Source: Xylanimonas cellulosilytica DSM 15894
Lineage (GTDB): Bacteria; Actinomycetota; Actinomycetes; Actinomycetales; Cellulomonadaceae
Reading direction: 5' to 3'
Assembly: GCF_000024965.1 (NCBI RefSeq)
Contig: NC_013530.1
Coordinates: 3,678,777-3,742,776, forward strand
DNA: 64,000 nucleotides
Under the pieces are notes generated by a model. The model was not told the DNA's origin, did not search any database, and worked only from the letters and a program-made list of their open reading frames with translations. Positions 33,434-42,185 of this stretch are shown one piece after another (the stretch's first letter is position 1; every line of letters begins with the position of its first letter). A program made the translations under genes and the position numbers.

Positions 33434-35860
33434 TCACGCCTCGGTGCCGCCCGTGGCGTCGTCCGCATCGACGTCGTCGGTACCGCCGGGGCCGTTGCCG
33501 CCGTTCCCGCCGTTGCTGCCATTCCCACCGTTCCCACCGTTCCCACCGCCGGCCGGCGGTGCGGGCGGGGGCGCGGGGGCGGGCTCCGGCGGGCCGCCTG
33601 AGACCCGGACGGTGACCGTCGACCCCGGCGGCACCGGGGTACCGCTCGGCGTGACACCGAGGACGGTCCCCTCGGGCTGGGTGGACTCGACGACCTCGAC
33701 GCGGGACTGCAGCCCGAGACCGGAGAGCGTGCCGGTCACCTGGCCCACCGACTGCCCGGCCAGGCCGTCGGGCACCGTGACCCAGCCCGCGTGCGGGTCG
33801 GCCTGCTCGTCGTCGGCGTCTCCGTACTCCGGCTCCTCGACCGGCTCCTCGACCGGCGTCTCCACCGGCCGTGCGGTGCGCGTCGGGGTGTAGGACGGGA
33901 AGGCCTGGACCTCCATGCCCTCGGTCGCGACGTGCATGAAGTCGGTCCACGCCCGGGCCGGGAACGTGCTGCCCGTCATGCCCGTGCGGTGGTTGGCCCA
34001 CTGCCCGAACGGCTCGATCGGCTCCAGCCGGCCGTCGCGCTCCTGCTGCAGCCCGACGACGGTGACGAGCTGCGGCACGAACCCGGCGAACCACGACGAG
34101 ACGTTCCCGTTCGAGGTGCCGGTCTTGCCGGCGGCCGGACGACGCTCGCCGTTCAGCCCCCGCAGCTCGCGTGCGGTACGCCCGGAGCCGTTCTCGACGG
34201 TCTGCTCGAGGGTGTGCGTGGCGGCCGCCATGACCTGCGGGTCGAACTCGGGCGTGCGCGCCGTCGGGCCGGTGTGGACCAGCGTGCCGTCCAGCTCGCG
34301 CACCTCGCGCACGACGTGGGGGGTGACGCGGTCGCCACCGTTCGCGATGGTCGAGTACGCCGTCGCCAGGTCCAGCACGCTCACGCTGGACGGGCCGAGC
34401 ACGTTCGACGGCACGGCGGGGATGTCGACGGACTCCGGGATGCCGAGCCGGTGCGCGACCTCGACGGTGCGCTCCGGACCGACCTCGACGTTGAGCTGCG
34501 CGAAGACGGTGTTGACCGAGTCCGCCATCGCGTCGACCAGGTCGATGCTGCCGAAGTGCCGCCCGCCGAAGTTCCGCGGGCCCTGGTTCCCGTTCGCCGG
34601 GTCCCAGCCCGGGATGACCCGCTGGCTGCGCCCGTCGAACCGCTCGCCGAGGGAGCGCCCGTCCTCGAGCGCCGCGATGAGCGTGAACGGCTTGAACGTC
34701 GAGCCCGCCTGCGCGCTGCCCCGGGTCGCGGTGTTGAACTGCCGCTCCAGGTAGTCCAGCCCGCCGAACAGGGCGCGGATCTCGCCCGTCTCCGGGTCCA
34801 TCGACGCCAGGCTCACCGACAGCGCGTCGGGGTCCGCGGGATGGTCCCCCTCGAACGCCGACTGCGCGACGGCGACCGCCGCGTCCTGGAGCACCGGGTC
34901 GATCGTGGTGACGATGTGCAGCCCGCGCGTGCGCAGCTGCTCGGGGCGGTCACGGAACGCGTCGGTGTCGGAGAGCTCGCGGATGACCTCGTTGACCAGG
35001 AAGCCCGCCTGCCCGCCGAGGGTGTTGGTCGCCGTCGGGCGGGGCAGGAACTCCGGGAACTCCGCCTCGGCGCGCTGCTCCGCGGTGATGAGCCCTTGGC
35101 TGTACATGCGGTTGATGTTGCGGTGCCAGCGCGTGCGGGCACGCTCCTCGTTGACGCCCGGGTCCCAGTTGTTGGGCGAGGGGATGATGCCCGCGAGCAT
35201 CGCCGCCTCGGACAGCGTCAGCTCGCTGGCGGGCTTGCCGAAGTACGCCTGCGCCGCGGCCTCGACCCCGAAGACGCCGCGGCCCCAGTAGATGGTGTTG
35301 AGGTACGCCTCGAGGATGTCCTCCTTGGGCGTGCTCTGCGTGACCTGGACGGCCATGATCGCCTCGCGGAACTTGCCCACGACGTCCGAGACCGCGTCGG
35401 TCCGGGTGCGCTCGATGTACTGCATCGTCAGCGTGGAGCCGCCCTGGGTGGGCTGCCCTCGCAGGTTGTTCCACAGCGCGCGGGCGAACCCGCGCGGGTC
35501 GACGCCGGGGTTGGTCCAGAAGGTCGCGTCCTCCGAGGCGACGACGGCGTCGCCGACGTAGCTCGGCAGGTCCTCGAGGCGGACGAGCTGGCGGCGGGCG
35601 CCCAGCCGGCCGATCTCCGTCTCGCCGTCGGAGAAGAAGATCGTCGTCGTCTGGTGCGTGATGTCGCCGAGGTTGTCCGGCACCGTCGTCGTCACCCAGG
35701 CCGCGGCGAGCGTGCCGGTGCCGAGCGCGACGACGCCGACGAACATGCCGACGACGATGCGCCACGACGGCACCCAGCGGTGGATCGGACCCTTGCCACG
35801 GCGCGGGTAGTTCCACAACCCGCGACGACGGGTCGCCTGGCGTCTGCCTGAGGTGGCCAC
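33434..35860 (-). CDS. Class A penicillin-binding protein with PASTA domain, copy 1
   Basis: An 808-residue bifunctional murein synthase. A basic cytoplasmic N-terminus and one helix (VVGMFVGVVALGTGTLAAAW) precede the GT51 transglycosylase with catalytic Glu110 in VVASEDATFW and GGSTLTMQYIERT. The transpeptidase has Ser387 in GSTFKPF, SVN and KTGTSN motifs. One PASTA-like domain (WVTVPDGLAGQSVGQVTGTL) and a Pro-rich/GGNGGN repeat tail end the protein. The sequence parallels its neighbour at 36062-38539, so the two arose by tandem duplication. It adds glycan strands and cross-links outside the membrane. Confidence 0.95.
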   Translation of the reverse strand: MATSGRRQATRRRGLWNYPRRGKGPIHRWVPSWRIVVGMFVGVVALGTGTLAAAWVTTTVPDNLGDITHQTTTIFFSDGETEIGRLGARRQLVRLEDLPSYVGDAVVASEDATFWTNPGVDPRGFARALWNNLRGQPTQGGSTLTMQYIERTRTDAVSDVVGKFREAIMAVQVTQSTPKEDILEAYLNTIYWGRGVFGVEAAAQAYFGKPASELTLSEAAMLAGIIPSPNNWDPGVNEERARTRWHRNINRMYSQGLITAEQRAEAEFPEFLPRPTATNTLGGQAGFLVNEVIRELSDTDAFRDRPEQLRTRGLHIVTTIDPVLQDAAVAVAQSAFEGDHPADPDALSVSLASMDPETGEIRALFGGLDYLERQFNTATRGSAQAGSTFKPFTLIAALEDGRSLGERFDGRSQRVIPGWDPANGNQGPRNFGGRHFGSIDLVDAMADSVNTVFAQLNVEVGPERTVEVAHRLGIPESVDIPAVPSNVLGPSSVSVLDLATAYSTIANGGDRVTPHVVREVRELDGTLVHTGPTARTPEFDPQVMAAATHTLEQTVENGSGRTARELRGLNGERRPAAGKTGTSNGNVSSWFAGFVPQLVTVVGLQQERDGRLEPIEPFGQWANHRTGMTGSTFPARAWTDFMHVATEGMEVQAFPSYTPTRTARPVETPVEEPVEEPEYGDADDEQADPHAGWVTVPDGLAGQSVGQVTGTLSGLGLQSRVEVVESTQPEGTVLGVTPSGTPVPPGSTVTVRVSGGPPEPAPAPPPAPPAGGGNGGNGGNGSNGGNGGNGPGGTDDVDADDATGGTEA

Positions 35861-36061
35861 GTCTGCATTTCCTCCCGGTCGGGCGACCGGGTAGGGCCCC
35901 GGCCGGCGCGGGACCCTGGTGACAGGGCTCCGCCTCGACCGTGCACGCTAGGAGAACGGGTGCGGCGGGTGGCCGGGATCGGCGCGGTCCGCACCCGTCG
36001 GTGGCCCGCCTTCCCGGGAAGGGCCGGTGCGCTTCACCGGCCCTTCACACGGGGAGACGAC

Positions 36062-38539
36062 TCAGTCGTCGGTTCCTGGCACCACCGGCAGTCCCGGCAG
36101 TGCCGGATCCGCCGCGTCCGCCGGCGGCGACTGCGTCGGGTCCGGGGAAGGCTCCTGGGTCGCGGTCTCCGACGGCTCCGGGGTCGAGGTGTCCTCGGGC
36201 GTCGGGTCCGGCGTCGGGTCCTCGCCGCCGGACGCGCTGCGGCCGGTGGAGACGTCCACGGTGATGGTGGAGCCCGGGGGCACGGTGCTGCCCTCGCCCG
36301 ACACCGCGAGCACGGTCCCCTTCCGCTGGTCGGAGTCGACCGGGCTCGGCCGGACCTTCAGCCCGAGCTTCTCGAGCGTCTGGGTCACCTTGGCGATGTC
36401 GCGGCCCGTGAGGTTCCGGGGCACCTCGGCCCACCCAGCCTGCGGGTCGACGGGTTCAGCCTCTTCGGTCGGCTCGTCCGTCGGGGTCTCCTCCTCCGAC
36501 GGGGTCGGCGACGGCAACGGGCGCGGCGGCGTGTACGCCGGGAACTCCATGACGGGGGCGCCGTCGAGGGCCACCTTCATGAAGTCGGTCCAGGCGCGCA
36601 CCGGGAAGGTGCTGCCGGTGATGGTCTTGCCCGCCCACTGCCCGAACGGCGAGATGTCCACGACGTTGCCGGACTCGTCCTCCTGCATGAGGCCGACGAC
36701 GGTGACCATCTGTGGCACGTACCCGGCGAACCAGGCCGACTTGTTGTCGTTCGAGGTACCGGTCTTGCCGGCCACCGGACGGTTCAGCTCCTGCGCGGTC
36801 CGGCCCGAGCCGTCGGTGACGACGTGGGTCAGCGCATAGGTGACGGCCGCGATGTTGTTCGGGTCGAACGACGTGCGGGTGGGGTTGGTCGGCCCGGTGT
36901 AGATGAGGCTCTCCTCCAGGTCGGTCACCTGCCGCACCACGTGCGGGGTGACGCGGGAGCCACCGTTCGCGAGCGTCGCGTACGCCGTCGCGAGGTCCAC
37001 CGGGCGCACCGTCGCGGTACCGAGCACGTTCGCGTTGTTGGCGTCGATCCAGCCCGGCGTCAGCTTCTCCTTCTGCGTCGGGTTCGCGGGGTCCTTCACC
37101 GGGTCCGGGATGCCGAGCTCGTGCGCGACGTCCACGAGGCGCTGCGGCCCGATCGCCATGTTGAGCTGCGCATAGACCGAGTTGACCGACTCCGCCGTAG
37201 CCTCCACGAGGTCGAGGTTGTAGTAGTTGATCCCGTTGAAGTTGCGGGGTCCCTTCCCGTCGCCCCAGCCCGGCAGCGGCATCTGGCTCTGGCCGTCGAA
37301 CCGCTCGTTGAGCTGGTGGCCGTCCTCGAGGGCGCCGAGCAGCGTGAACGGCTTGAAGGTCGAGCCGCCCTGCGCGCCGCCCTGCATGGCGAAGTTGAAC
37401 TGGCCGCCCGGCGCCTCCTTCGCGATGTAGTCCGTGCCGCCGTAGACGGCACGCAGCTCACCTGTCGCGGGATCCATCGACACCAGGCCGATCCGCAGCC
37501 GCGGGTCGGCGGGGTTGTCGCCCTCGTAGGCCGTCGCGGCGATGGCGGCCGCCTGGTCCTGCAGCGGCTTGTCGATCGTGGTGACGATCTTCAGGCCCCG
37601 GGTGCGCAGGCGGTCGTCGCGGAACGGCTCCATGTCGCCGATCTCGTTCTCGATCATGCGCACGATGTAGCCGGTCTGCCCGCCCAGGGAGTTGGACGGC
37701 TCGGGGCGCGGCATGAAGTGCTCGGGGAAGACGGCCTCGGCACGCTCCGCCGCGCTGATCAACCCCTGATCGAGCATGCGGTTCAGCACGCGGTTCCAAC
37801 GGCGCTCGGCCTGGTCCACGTTGACGCCCGGGTCCCACCTGTTGGGCGACGGGATGATGCCCGCGAGCAGGGCTGCCTCGGAGAGCGTCAGCTCCTCGGC
37901 CGGCTTCGCGAAGTAGGCCTGCGCGGCCGCGCCGATGCCGTTGACGTTGCGGCCCCAGTAGATGGTGTTGAGGTAGCTCTGAAGGATCTCGTCCTTCGGC
38001 ACCGACCGCGTCACCTTGACCGCGATGATCATCTCGCGGACCTTGCCGAGGTAGCTCGTCTCGGAGTCGGTCAGGGTGCGCTCGACGTACTGCTGCGTCA
38101 GCGTCGAACCGCCCTGGCGGGCGCCCGTGGTCAGGTTGGTCCACAGCGCACGGGCCAGGCCACGCGGATCGACTCCCGAGTTGGTGCGGAAGGTCGAGTC
38201 CTCGGAGGCGATGACGGCGTCGGCGACGTAGGGGGGCAGGTTGGCCAGGCCGACCTTGATGCGGGTCTCGTTCTGGATCGTCGTGAGCTCGGTGACGCCG
38301 TCCGAGTAGTAGATGGTCGTGACCTGGTTGTTGATCGAGTCGAGGCCCTCGGGGATCGCCGTCGACGCGTAGGCGGCGACCGCCACGCCCGCACCGAGCG
38401 CGAAGAACCCGAGGAACGCGCCGACGACGACGCGCCAGGACGGGATCCAGCGGTGGATGGGGCCCTTGCCCCGTCGCGGGTAGTTGAAGAACCTGCGAGC
38501 GCCCTTCGCCGGACGGCGTGCGCTCCCTGTGGCTGCCAC
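36062..38539 (-). CDS. Class A penicillin-binding protein with PASTA domain, copy 2
   Basis: An 825-residue paralogue of the next gene. The same NYPRRGKGPIHRW N-terminus and membrane helix precede GT51 Glu113 in VIASEDSTFR and GGSTLTQQYVERT. The transpeptidase uses Ser393 in GSTFKPF, SVNSVYAQLN as SxN, and KTGTSNDNK. A PASTA-like module (WAEVPRNLTGRDIAKVTQTL) and an acidic Thr/Pro-rich tail differ from copy 1, where the tail is Gly/Asn-rich. It lies 200 bp upstream of copy 1 on the same strand, with its own start region. The sequence upstream to 38816 (277 bp) carries divergent promoters toward PadR. Confidence 0.95.
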   Translation of the reverse strand: MAATGSARRPAKGARRFFNYPRRGKGPIHRWIPSWRVVVGAFLGFFALGAGVAVAAYASTAIPEGLDSINNQVTTIYYSDGVTELTTIQNETRIKVGLANLPPYVADAVIASEDSTFRTNSGVDPRGLARALWTNLTTGARQGGSTLTQQYVERTLTDSETSYLGKVREMIIAVKVTRSVPKDEILQSYLNTIYWGRNVNGIGAAAQAYFAKPAEELTLSEAALLAGIIPSPNRWDPGVNVDQAERRWNRVLNRMLDQGLISAAERAEAVFPEHFMPRPEPSNSLGGQTGYIVRMIENEIGDMEPFRDDRLRTRGLKIVTTIDKPLQDQAAAIAATAYEGDNPADPRLRIGLVSMDPATGELRAVYGGTDYIAKEAPGGQFNFAMQGGAQGGSTFKPFTLLGALEDGHQLNERFDGQSQMPLPGWGDGKGPRNFNGINYYNLDLVEATAESVNSVYAQLNMAIGPQRLVDVAHELGIPDPVKDPANPTQKEKLTPGWIDANNANVLGTATVRPVDLATAYATLANGGSRVTPHVVRQVTDLEESLIYTGPTNPTRTSFDPNNIAAVTYALTHVVTDGSGRTAQELNRPVAGKTGTSNDNKSAWFAGYVPQMVTVVGLMQEDESGNVVDISPFGQWAGKTITGSTFPVRAWTDFMKVALDGAPVMEFPAYTPPRPLPSPTPSEEETPTDEPTEEAEPVDPQAGWAEVPRNLTGRDIAKVTQTLEKLGLKVRPSPVDSDQRKGTVLAVSGEGSTVPPGSTITVDVSTGRSASGGEDPTPDPTPEDTSTPEPSETATQEPSPDPTQSPPADAADPALPGLPVVPGTDD

Positions 38540-38773
38540 GTCCTGACTTCCTCCCGGTCGACCCGCTGCCTCGTCGGCGGCCCGCGCGTGGGCACGTCCG
38601 CTCCGTCGCAGAACACTAGGGGATCGCGGCGTCGGGCAGCCCTGTGCACGGCGCTGGCGGGTAGTTCAGTACAGAACGACCACGACGCGCTCCGCCGAAC
38701 CTTCACAAACGACGTCGGGCCCAGGACGTTGCGCCAACCGGTGAACAGGCGTACGGTCGCGATTCCTACGATG

Positions 38774-38786
38774 TATCGAGTCGATA
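38774..38786 (+). promoter_or_regulatory. Palindrome at the padR-ino1 promoter
   Basis: TATCGAGTCGATA is a perfect 6-1-6 palindrome starting one base after the -10-like TACGAT (38767-38772), 31 bp before the padR start. It is a candidate autoregulatory operator. Confidence 0.5.
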
Positions 38787-38816
38787 GGTCAGATCAGATC
38801 CGAGGAGGTGTCCCCC

Positions 38817-39458
38817 GTGCGCAGTCGCTCGACCGTGCTCGAGACCGCCGTCCTCGGCCTGCTCAGCTCGTCGCCGCTGCACGGGTACGAGCTGCGCAAG
38901 CGGCTCGCTCTCCTGCTCGGCCCGTTCCGGGCCTTCAGCTACGGCACGCTCTACCCGGCGCTGCGCTCCCTGCAAGAACGTGGCCTCATCGCGACGACGG
39001 AGCCCGCCCCGGCGGGTGCCGGCGGCCCGCGCACCGCGGCCGCACGCCGCAACGCCGGCCTGGAACCCGTGCCCCCGCTGTCCGGCCGCCGCGGCCGTAT
39101 CGTCTACGAGCTCACGGCTGAGGGCAAGGAGCACCTCCAGTCCGTGCTGTCCTCCAGCGGCCCTGCCGCCTGGGAGGACGAGAACTTCGACGTCCGCTTC
39201 GCGCTCTTCGCGCAGACCGACGCCGACACCCGCCTGCGGATCCTCGAGGGCCGGCGTACCCGGCTCACCGAGAAGCTGGAGGCGGTCAAGGAGTCCGCAG
39301 CTCGCACCCGTGAGCGGCTCGACGAGTACACGCTCGAGCTGCAACGTCACGGGCTCGAGCAGGTCGAGCGCGAGGTGCGCTGGCTGGACGACCTCATCAC
39401 CCAGGAGCGGGGCCGCGTGACGCGCGACCCCCGAAAGAATCAGAAGGAGCGAGGATGA
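38817..39458 (+). CDS. PadR-family transcriptional regulator
   Basis: A 213-residue regulator with PadR winged helix [40 protein letters not shown] and [18 protein letters not shown]. It has an insert of ~40 residues rich in Ala/Pro/Arg before the wing ([15 protein letters not shown]). The C-terminal half is a long coiled coil for dimerisation. GTG 38817 is chosen because AGGAGG (38803-38808) is eight bases before it. Its stop overlaps the inositol-1-phosphate synthase start (ATGA), so it is co-transcribed with and probably regulates inositol synthesis. Confidence 0.92.
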   Translation: MRSRSTVLETAVLGLLSSSPLHGYELRKRLALLLGPFRAFSYGTLYPALRSLQERGLIATTEPAPAGAGGPRTAAARRNAGLEPVPPLSGRRGRIVYELTAEGKEHLQSVLSSSGPAAWEDENFDVRFALFAQTDADTRLRILEGRRTRLTEKLEAVKESAARTRERLDEYTLELQRHGLEQVEREVRWLDDLITQERGRVTRDPRKNQKERG

Positions 39459-40549
39459 CCTCCATCCGCGTCGCCATCGTTGGCGTCGGTAACTGCGCAT
39501 CGTCCCTGGTCCAGGGCGTGCACTACTACCGAGACGCCGACCCGGCAGGCAAGGTCCCCGGCCTCATGCACGTGCAGTTCGGCGACTACCACGTGTCGGA
39601 CCTCGAGTTCGTGGCGGCTTTCGACGTCGACGCGAAGAAGGTCGGTTTCGACCTCGCCGAGGCCATCTACGCCTCGGAGAACAACACCATCAAGATCGCC
39701 GACGTCCCGCCGACCGGCGTGATCGTCCAGCGCGGCCCGACGAACGACGGCCTGGGCGACTACTACTCCGCGACGATCCAGGAGTCGGACGCCGAGCCGG
39801 TCGACGTCGTGCAGGCGCTCAAGGACGCGAAGGTCGACGTGCTCGTCTCCTACCTGCCGGTGGGATCCGAGATCGCGGACAAGTTCTACGCGCAGTGCGC
39901 GATCGACGCGGGCGTCGCCTTCGTCAACGCGCTGCCGGTCTTCATCGCCTCCGACCCCGAGTGGGCCGCGAAGTTCGAGGCCGCCGGCGTCCCGATCGTG
40001 GGCGACGACATCAAGTCGCAGGTCGGCGCGACCATCACGCACCGCGTGCTCGCCCGCCTGTTCGAGGACCGCGGCGTCATCCTCGACCGGACGTACCAGC
40101 TCAACGTCGGCGGCAACATGGACTTCAAGAACATGCTGCAGCGCGACCGGCTCGAGTCGAAGAAGGTCTCGAAGACGCAGGCCGTCACCTCGAACCTGCA
40201 CGACGGCCCGCTGGCCGGCAAGAAGGACGACCGCAACGTCCACATCGGCCCGTCGGACTACGTCGCCTGGCTCGACGACCGCAAGTGGGCGTACGTGCGC
40301 CTCGAGGGTCGCGCGTTCGGCGAGGTGCCCCTGAACCTGGAGTACAAGCTCGAGGTGTGGGACTCCCCCAACTCGGCCGGCATCATCATCGACGCCGTCC
40401 GCGCCGCGAAGATCGCCAAGGACCGCGGCATCGGCGGCCCGATCCTGTCGGCGTCGACGTACTTCATGAAGTCCCCGCCGGTCCAGATGGAGGACACCGA
40501 GGGCCGCGTCCAGCTCGAGGCCTTCATCCGCGGTGACATCGAGCGCTGA
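39455..40549 (+). CDS. ino1: Myo-inositol-1-phosphate synthase
   Basis: A 364-residue NAD-dependent enzyme converting glucose-6-phosphate to inositol-1-phosphate, the first step toward mycothiol and phosphatidylinositol in actinobacteria. The NAD site reads [40 protein letters not shown] and [13 protein letters not shown] are the conserved active-site segments. It is translationally coupled to padR. The stop codon lies inside a possible hairpin (40543-40575). Confidence 0.95.
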   Translation: MTSIRVAIVGVGNCASSLVQGVHYYRDADPAGKVPGLMHVQFGDYHVSDLEFVAAFDVDAKKVGFDLAEAIYASENNTIKIADVPPTGVIVQRGPTNDGLGDYYSATIQESDAEPVDVVQALKDAKVDVLVSYLPVGSEIADKFYAQCAIDAGVAFVNALPVFIASDPEWAAKFEAAGVPIVGDDIKSQVGATITHRVLARLFEDRGVILDRTYQLNVGGNMDFKNMLQRDRLESKKVSKTQAVTSNLHDGPLAGKKDDRNVHIGPSDYVAWLDDRKWAYVRLEGRAFGEVPLNLEYKLEVWDSPNSAGIIIDAVRAAKIAKDRGIGGPILSASTYFMKSPPVQMEDTEGRVQLEAFIRGDIER

Positions 40550-40599
40550 TCCGGAGCGCAACACAGGATCAGCGCGACCACAAGGTAGAGCGCTGATCC
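40543..40599 (+). terminator. Overlapping alternative hairpins at the ino1 end
   Basis: GCGCTGATCC at 40543-40552 and again at 40590-40599 can each pair with GGATCAGCGC at 40566-40575. The first stem includes the ino1 stop codon. The two stems exclude each other. Likely a terminator region; no T-run. Confidence 0.4.
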
Positions 40600-40607
40600 C
40601 GCCTCCC

Positions 40608-40737
40608 GGTGGTTGAGCCTGTCGAAACCACCCCACCATTGAACGGTCGGGGTGGTTTCGACAGGCTCAACCACCGTGTGGGGTGGTTTCGACAGGCTCT
40701 ACCACCGTCTGGGGTGGTTTCGACAGGCTCAACCACC
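40608..40737. repeat. Dispersed 25-bp palindromic repeat, cluster 1 (four copies)
   Basis: One forward copy (40608-40632; starts GGTGGTTGAGC, ends CGAAACCACC) faces three inverted copies at 40651, 40682 and 40713 with an exact 31-bp period. The third carries one substitution. Each unit has GGTGGTT/AACCACC arms. The cluster fills the gap between ino1 and the MFS gene. Confidence 0.9.
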
Positions 40738-40762
40738 GACCGCCACCGAACGAGAGGATCAC

Positions 40763-42124
40763 GTGGACGCGATCAGGCAGCTGCGGGCGATGCTGCGGGT
40801 GCCCGCCTTCCGCCGGCTGTTCACCGTGCGTCTGCTCTCGCAGGCGGGTGACGGCGCGTTCCAGGTGGGCCTCGCCACGGTGCTGTTCTTCTCGCCGCAG
40901 AACGCGGGGACGGCCCGTGAGGTCGCGGGCGGGTTCGCGATCATGTTCGCGCCGTTCGTGGTCGCCCCGTTCGTCGGGGTGCTGCTCGACCGCTGGCGCC
41001 GTCGGCAGGTGCTGCTGTGGGCGAACGTCGCCCGCGGCGTCGTGACGGCCGCCGCGGCGGTGGCGATGTTCGCCGGTGCGGGCACGTGGGTGGTCGCCGC
41101 GATCGGCCTGCTCGCCCTGAGCCTCAACCGCTTCATCCTGTCGGGCCTGTCGGCCGGCCTGCCCAATGTGCTGGCCAAGGACCTGCTGCTCACGGCGAAC
41201 TCCGTGGTGCCCACGTTCGGTGCGGGCGCCACGTTCGTCGGTGGTGGCGTCGGCCTCCTGCTGGGGTTCCTGCCCGCGGCCGCGGGGGTGCGCGACGGCG
41301 CGGCGCTCGTCGTCTCGGCCTGCCTGATGCTGGCGGCGGCCGCCGCGGCCCTGCGCCTGGGCTCGCGTCAGCTCGGCCCGCTGCACGCCCCCGAGGTACC
41401 GCTGCGGGACGACGTCGCCGCGGTGCTGGGCGATCTCGGCCGCGGCGCGCGGTACCTCGCGGCGCGGCGCACCCCGGGCGAGGGCCTGCTCGTCATGGCG
41501 GCGCACCGTCTCCTGTACGGCGTCGTCTTCATCGCGTCGATCCTCATCGCCCGCAACCTGCTCTCCCCGGGCGACCTCAACGCCGGCATCGCCACGTTCG
41601 CGGTGATCGTCGGGCTGACCGGGGTGGGCGGCGCGGCCGCCGTCGTCGTGACGCCGACGATCGCACCGCACACCGGTCCGCAGGTGTGGGTGGGGCTGAT
41701 GCTCCTGTTCGCGGCGGCCTCCCAGGTCGCGCTCGCGGTGTCGTACGAGCGGTGGCTCGTCTTCCTGTGCGCGTTCCTGCTCGGGCTGGCGGCGCAGGCG
41801 GCCAAGATCGCCGTCGACACGATCGTCGCCACGGACACGCACGACGAGTTCCGCGGCCGGGCCTTCGCGTTCTACGACCTGCTCTTCAACGCCGCGTTCA
41901 CGGGGGCGGCCGTGCTGGCCGCGTTCGTGGTCCCCGACACGGGCTGGTCCCGGCAGCTCTTCCTGGTGCTGGCGGTGGCGTACGTGCTGGTCGCCGTCGT
42001 CTTCTGGGTGTTCGGTGCGCGCACGCCGGTGCCCGTGGACCCGGCCCGTTACGGGACCGACGACTCCGCGGCCGAAAAGGAGTCGAACGAGACCGAGGGA
42101 ATAGCGCAGCCTCGTCAGGTGTAG
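40763..42124 (+). CDS. MFS transporter (12-helix)
   Basis: A 453-residue permease starting at GTG 40763, which follows CGAGAGGAT. Helices are visible from FQVGLATVLFFSPQN onward, with motif-A-like GVLLDRWRRRQVLLWANVA between helices 2 and 3, and a second-half loop ATDTHDEFRGRAFAFYDLLF. The pattern resembles MFS proteins of the MefA/TetV type. The substrate is unknown. It lies 61 bp upstream of another MFS gene, and the two may be transcribed together. Confidence 0.85.
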   Translation: MDAIRQLRAMLRVPAFRRLFTVRLLSQAGDGAFQVGLATVLFFSPQNAGTAREVAGGFAIMFAPFVVAPFVGVLLDRWRRRQVLLWANVARGVVTAAAAVAMFAGAGTWVVAAIGLLALSLNRFILSGLSAGLPNVLAKDLLLTANSVVPTFGAGATFVGGGVGLLLGFLPAAAGVRDGAALVVSACLMLAAAAAALRLGSRQLGPLHAPEVPLRDDVAAVLGDLGRGARYLAARRTPGEGLLVMAAHRLLYGVVFIASILIARNLLSPGDLNAGIATFAVIVGLTGVGGAAAVVVTPTIAPHTGPQVWVGLMLLFAAASQVALAVSYERWLVFLCAFLLGLAAQAAKIAVDTIVATDTHDEFRGRAFAFYDLLFNAAFTGAAVLAAFVVPDTGWSRQLFLVLAVAYVLVAVVFWVFGARTPVPVDPARYGTDDSAAEKESNETEGIAQPRQV

Positions 42125-42185
42125 GCACCTGCGGTCGTGCGCAGCGTCGTCGCGGTCACCCCGCCCCTGCCACGAGGAGGACTCC

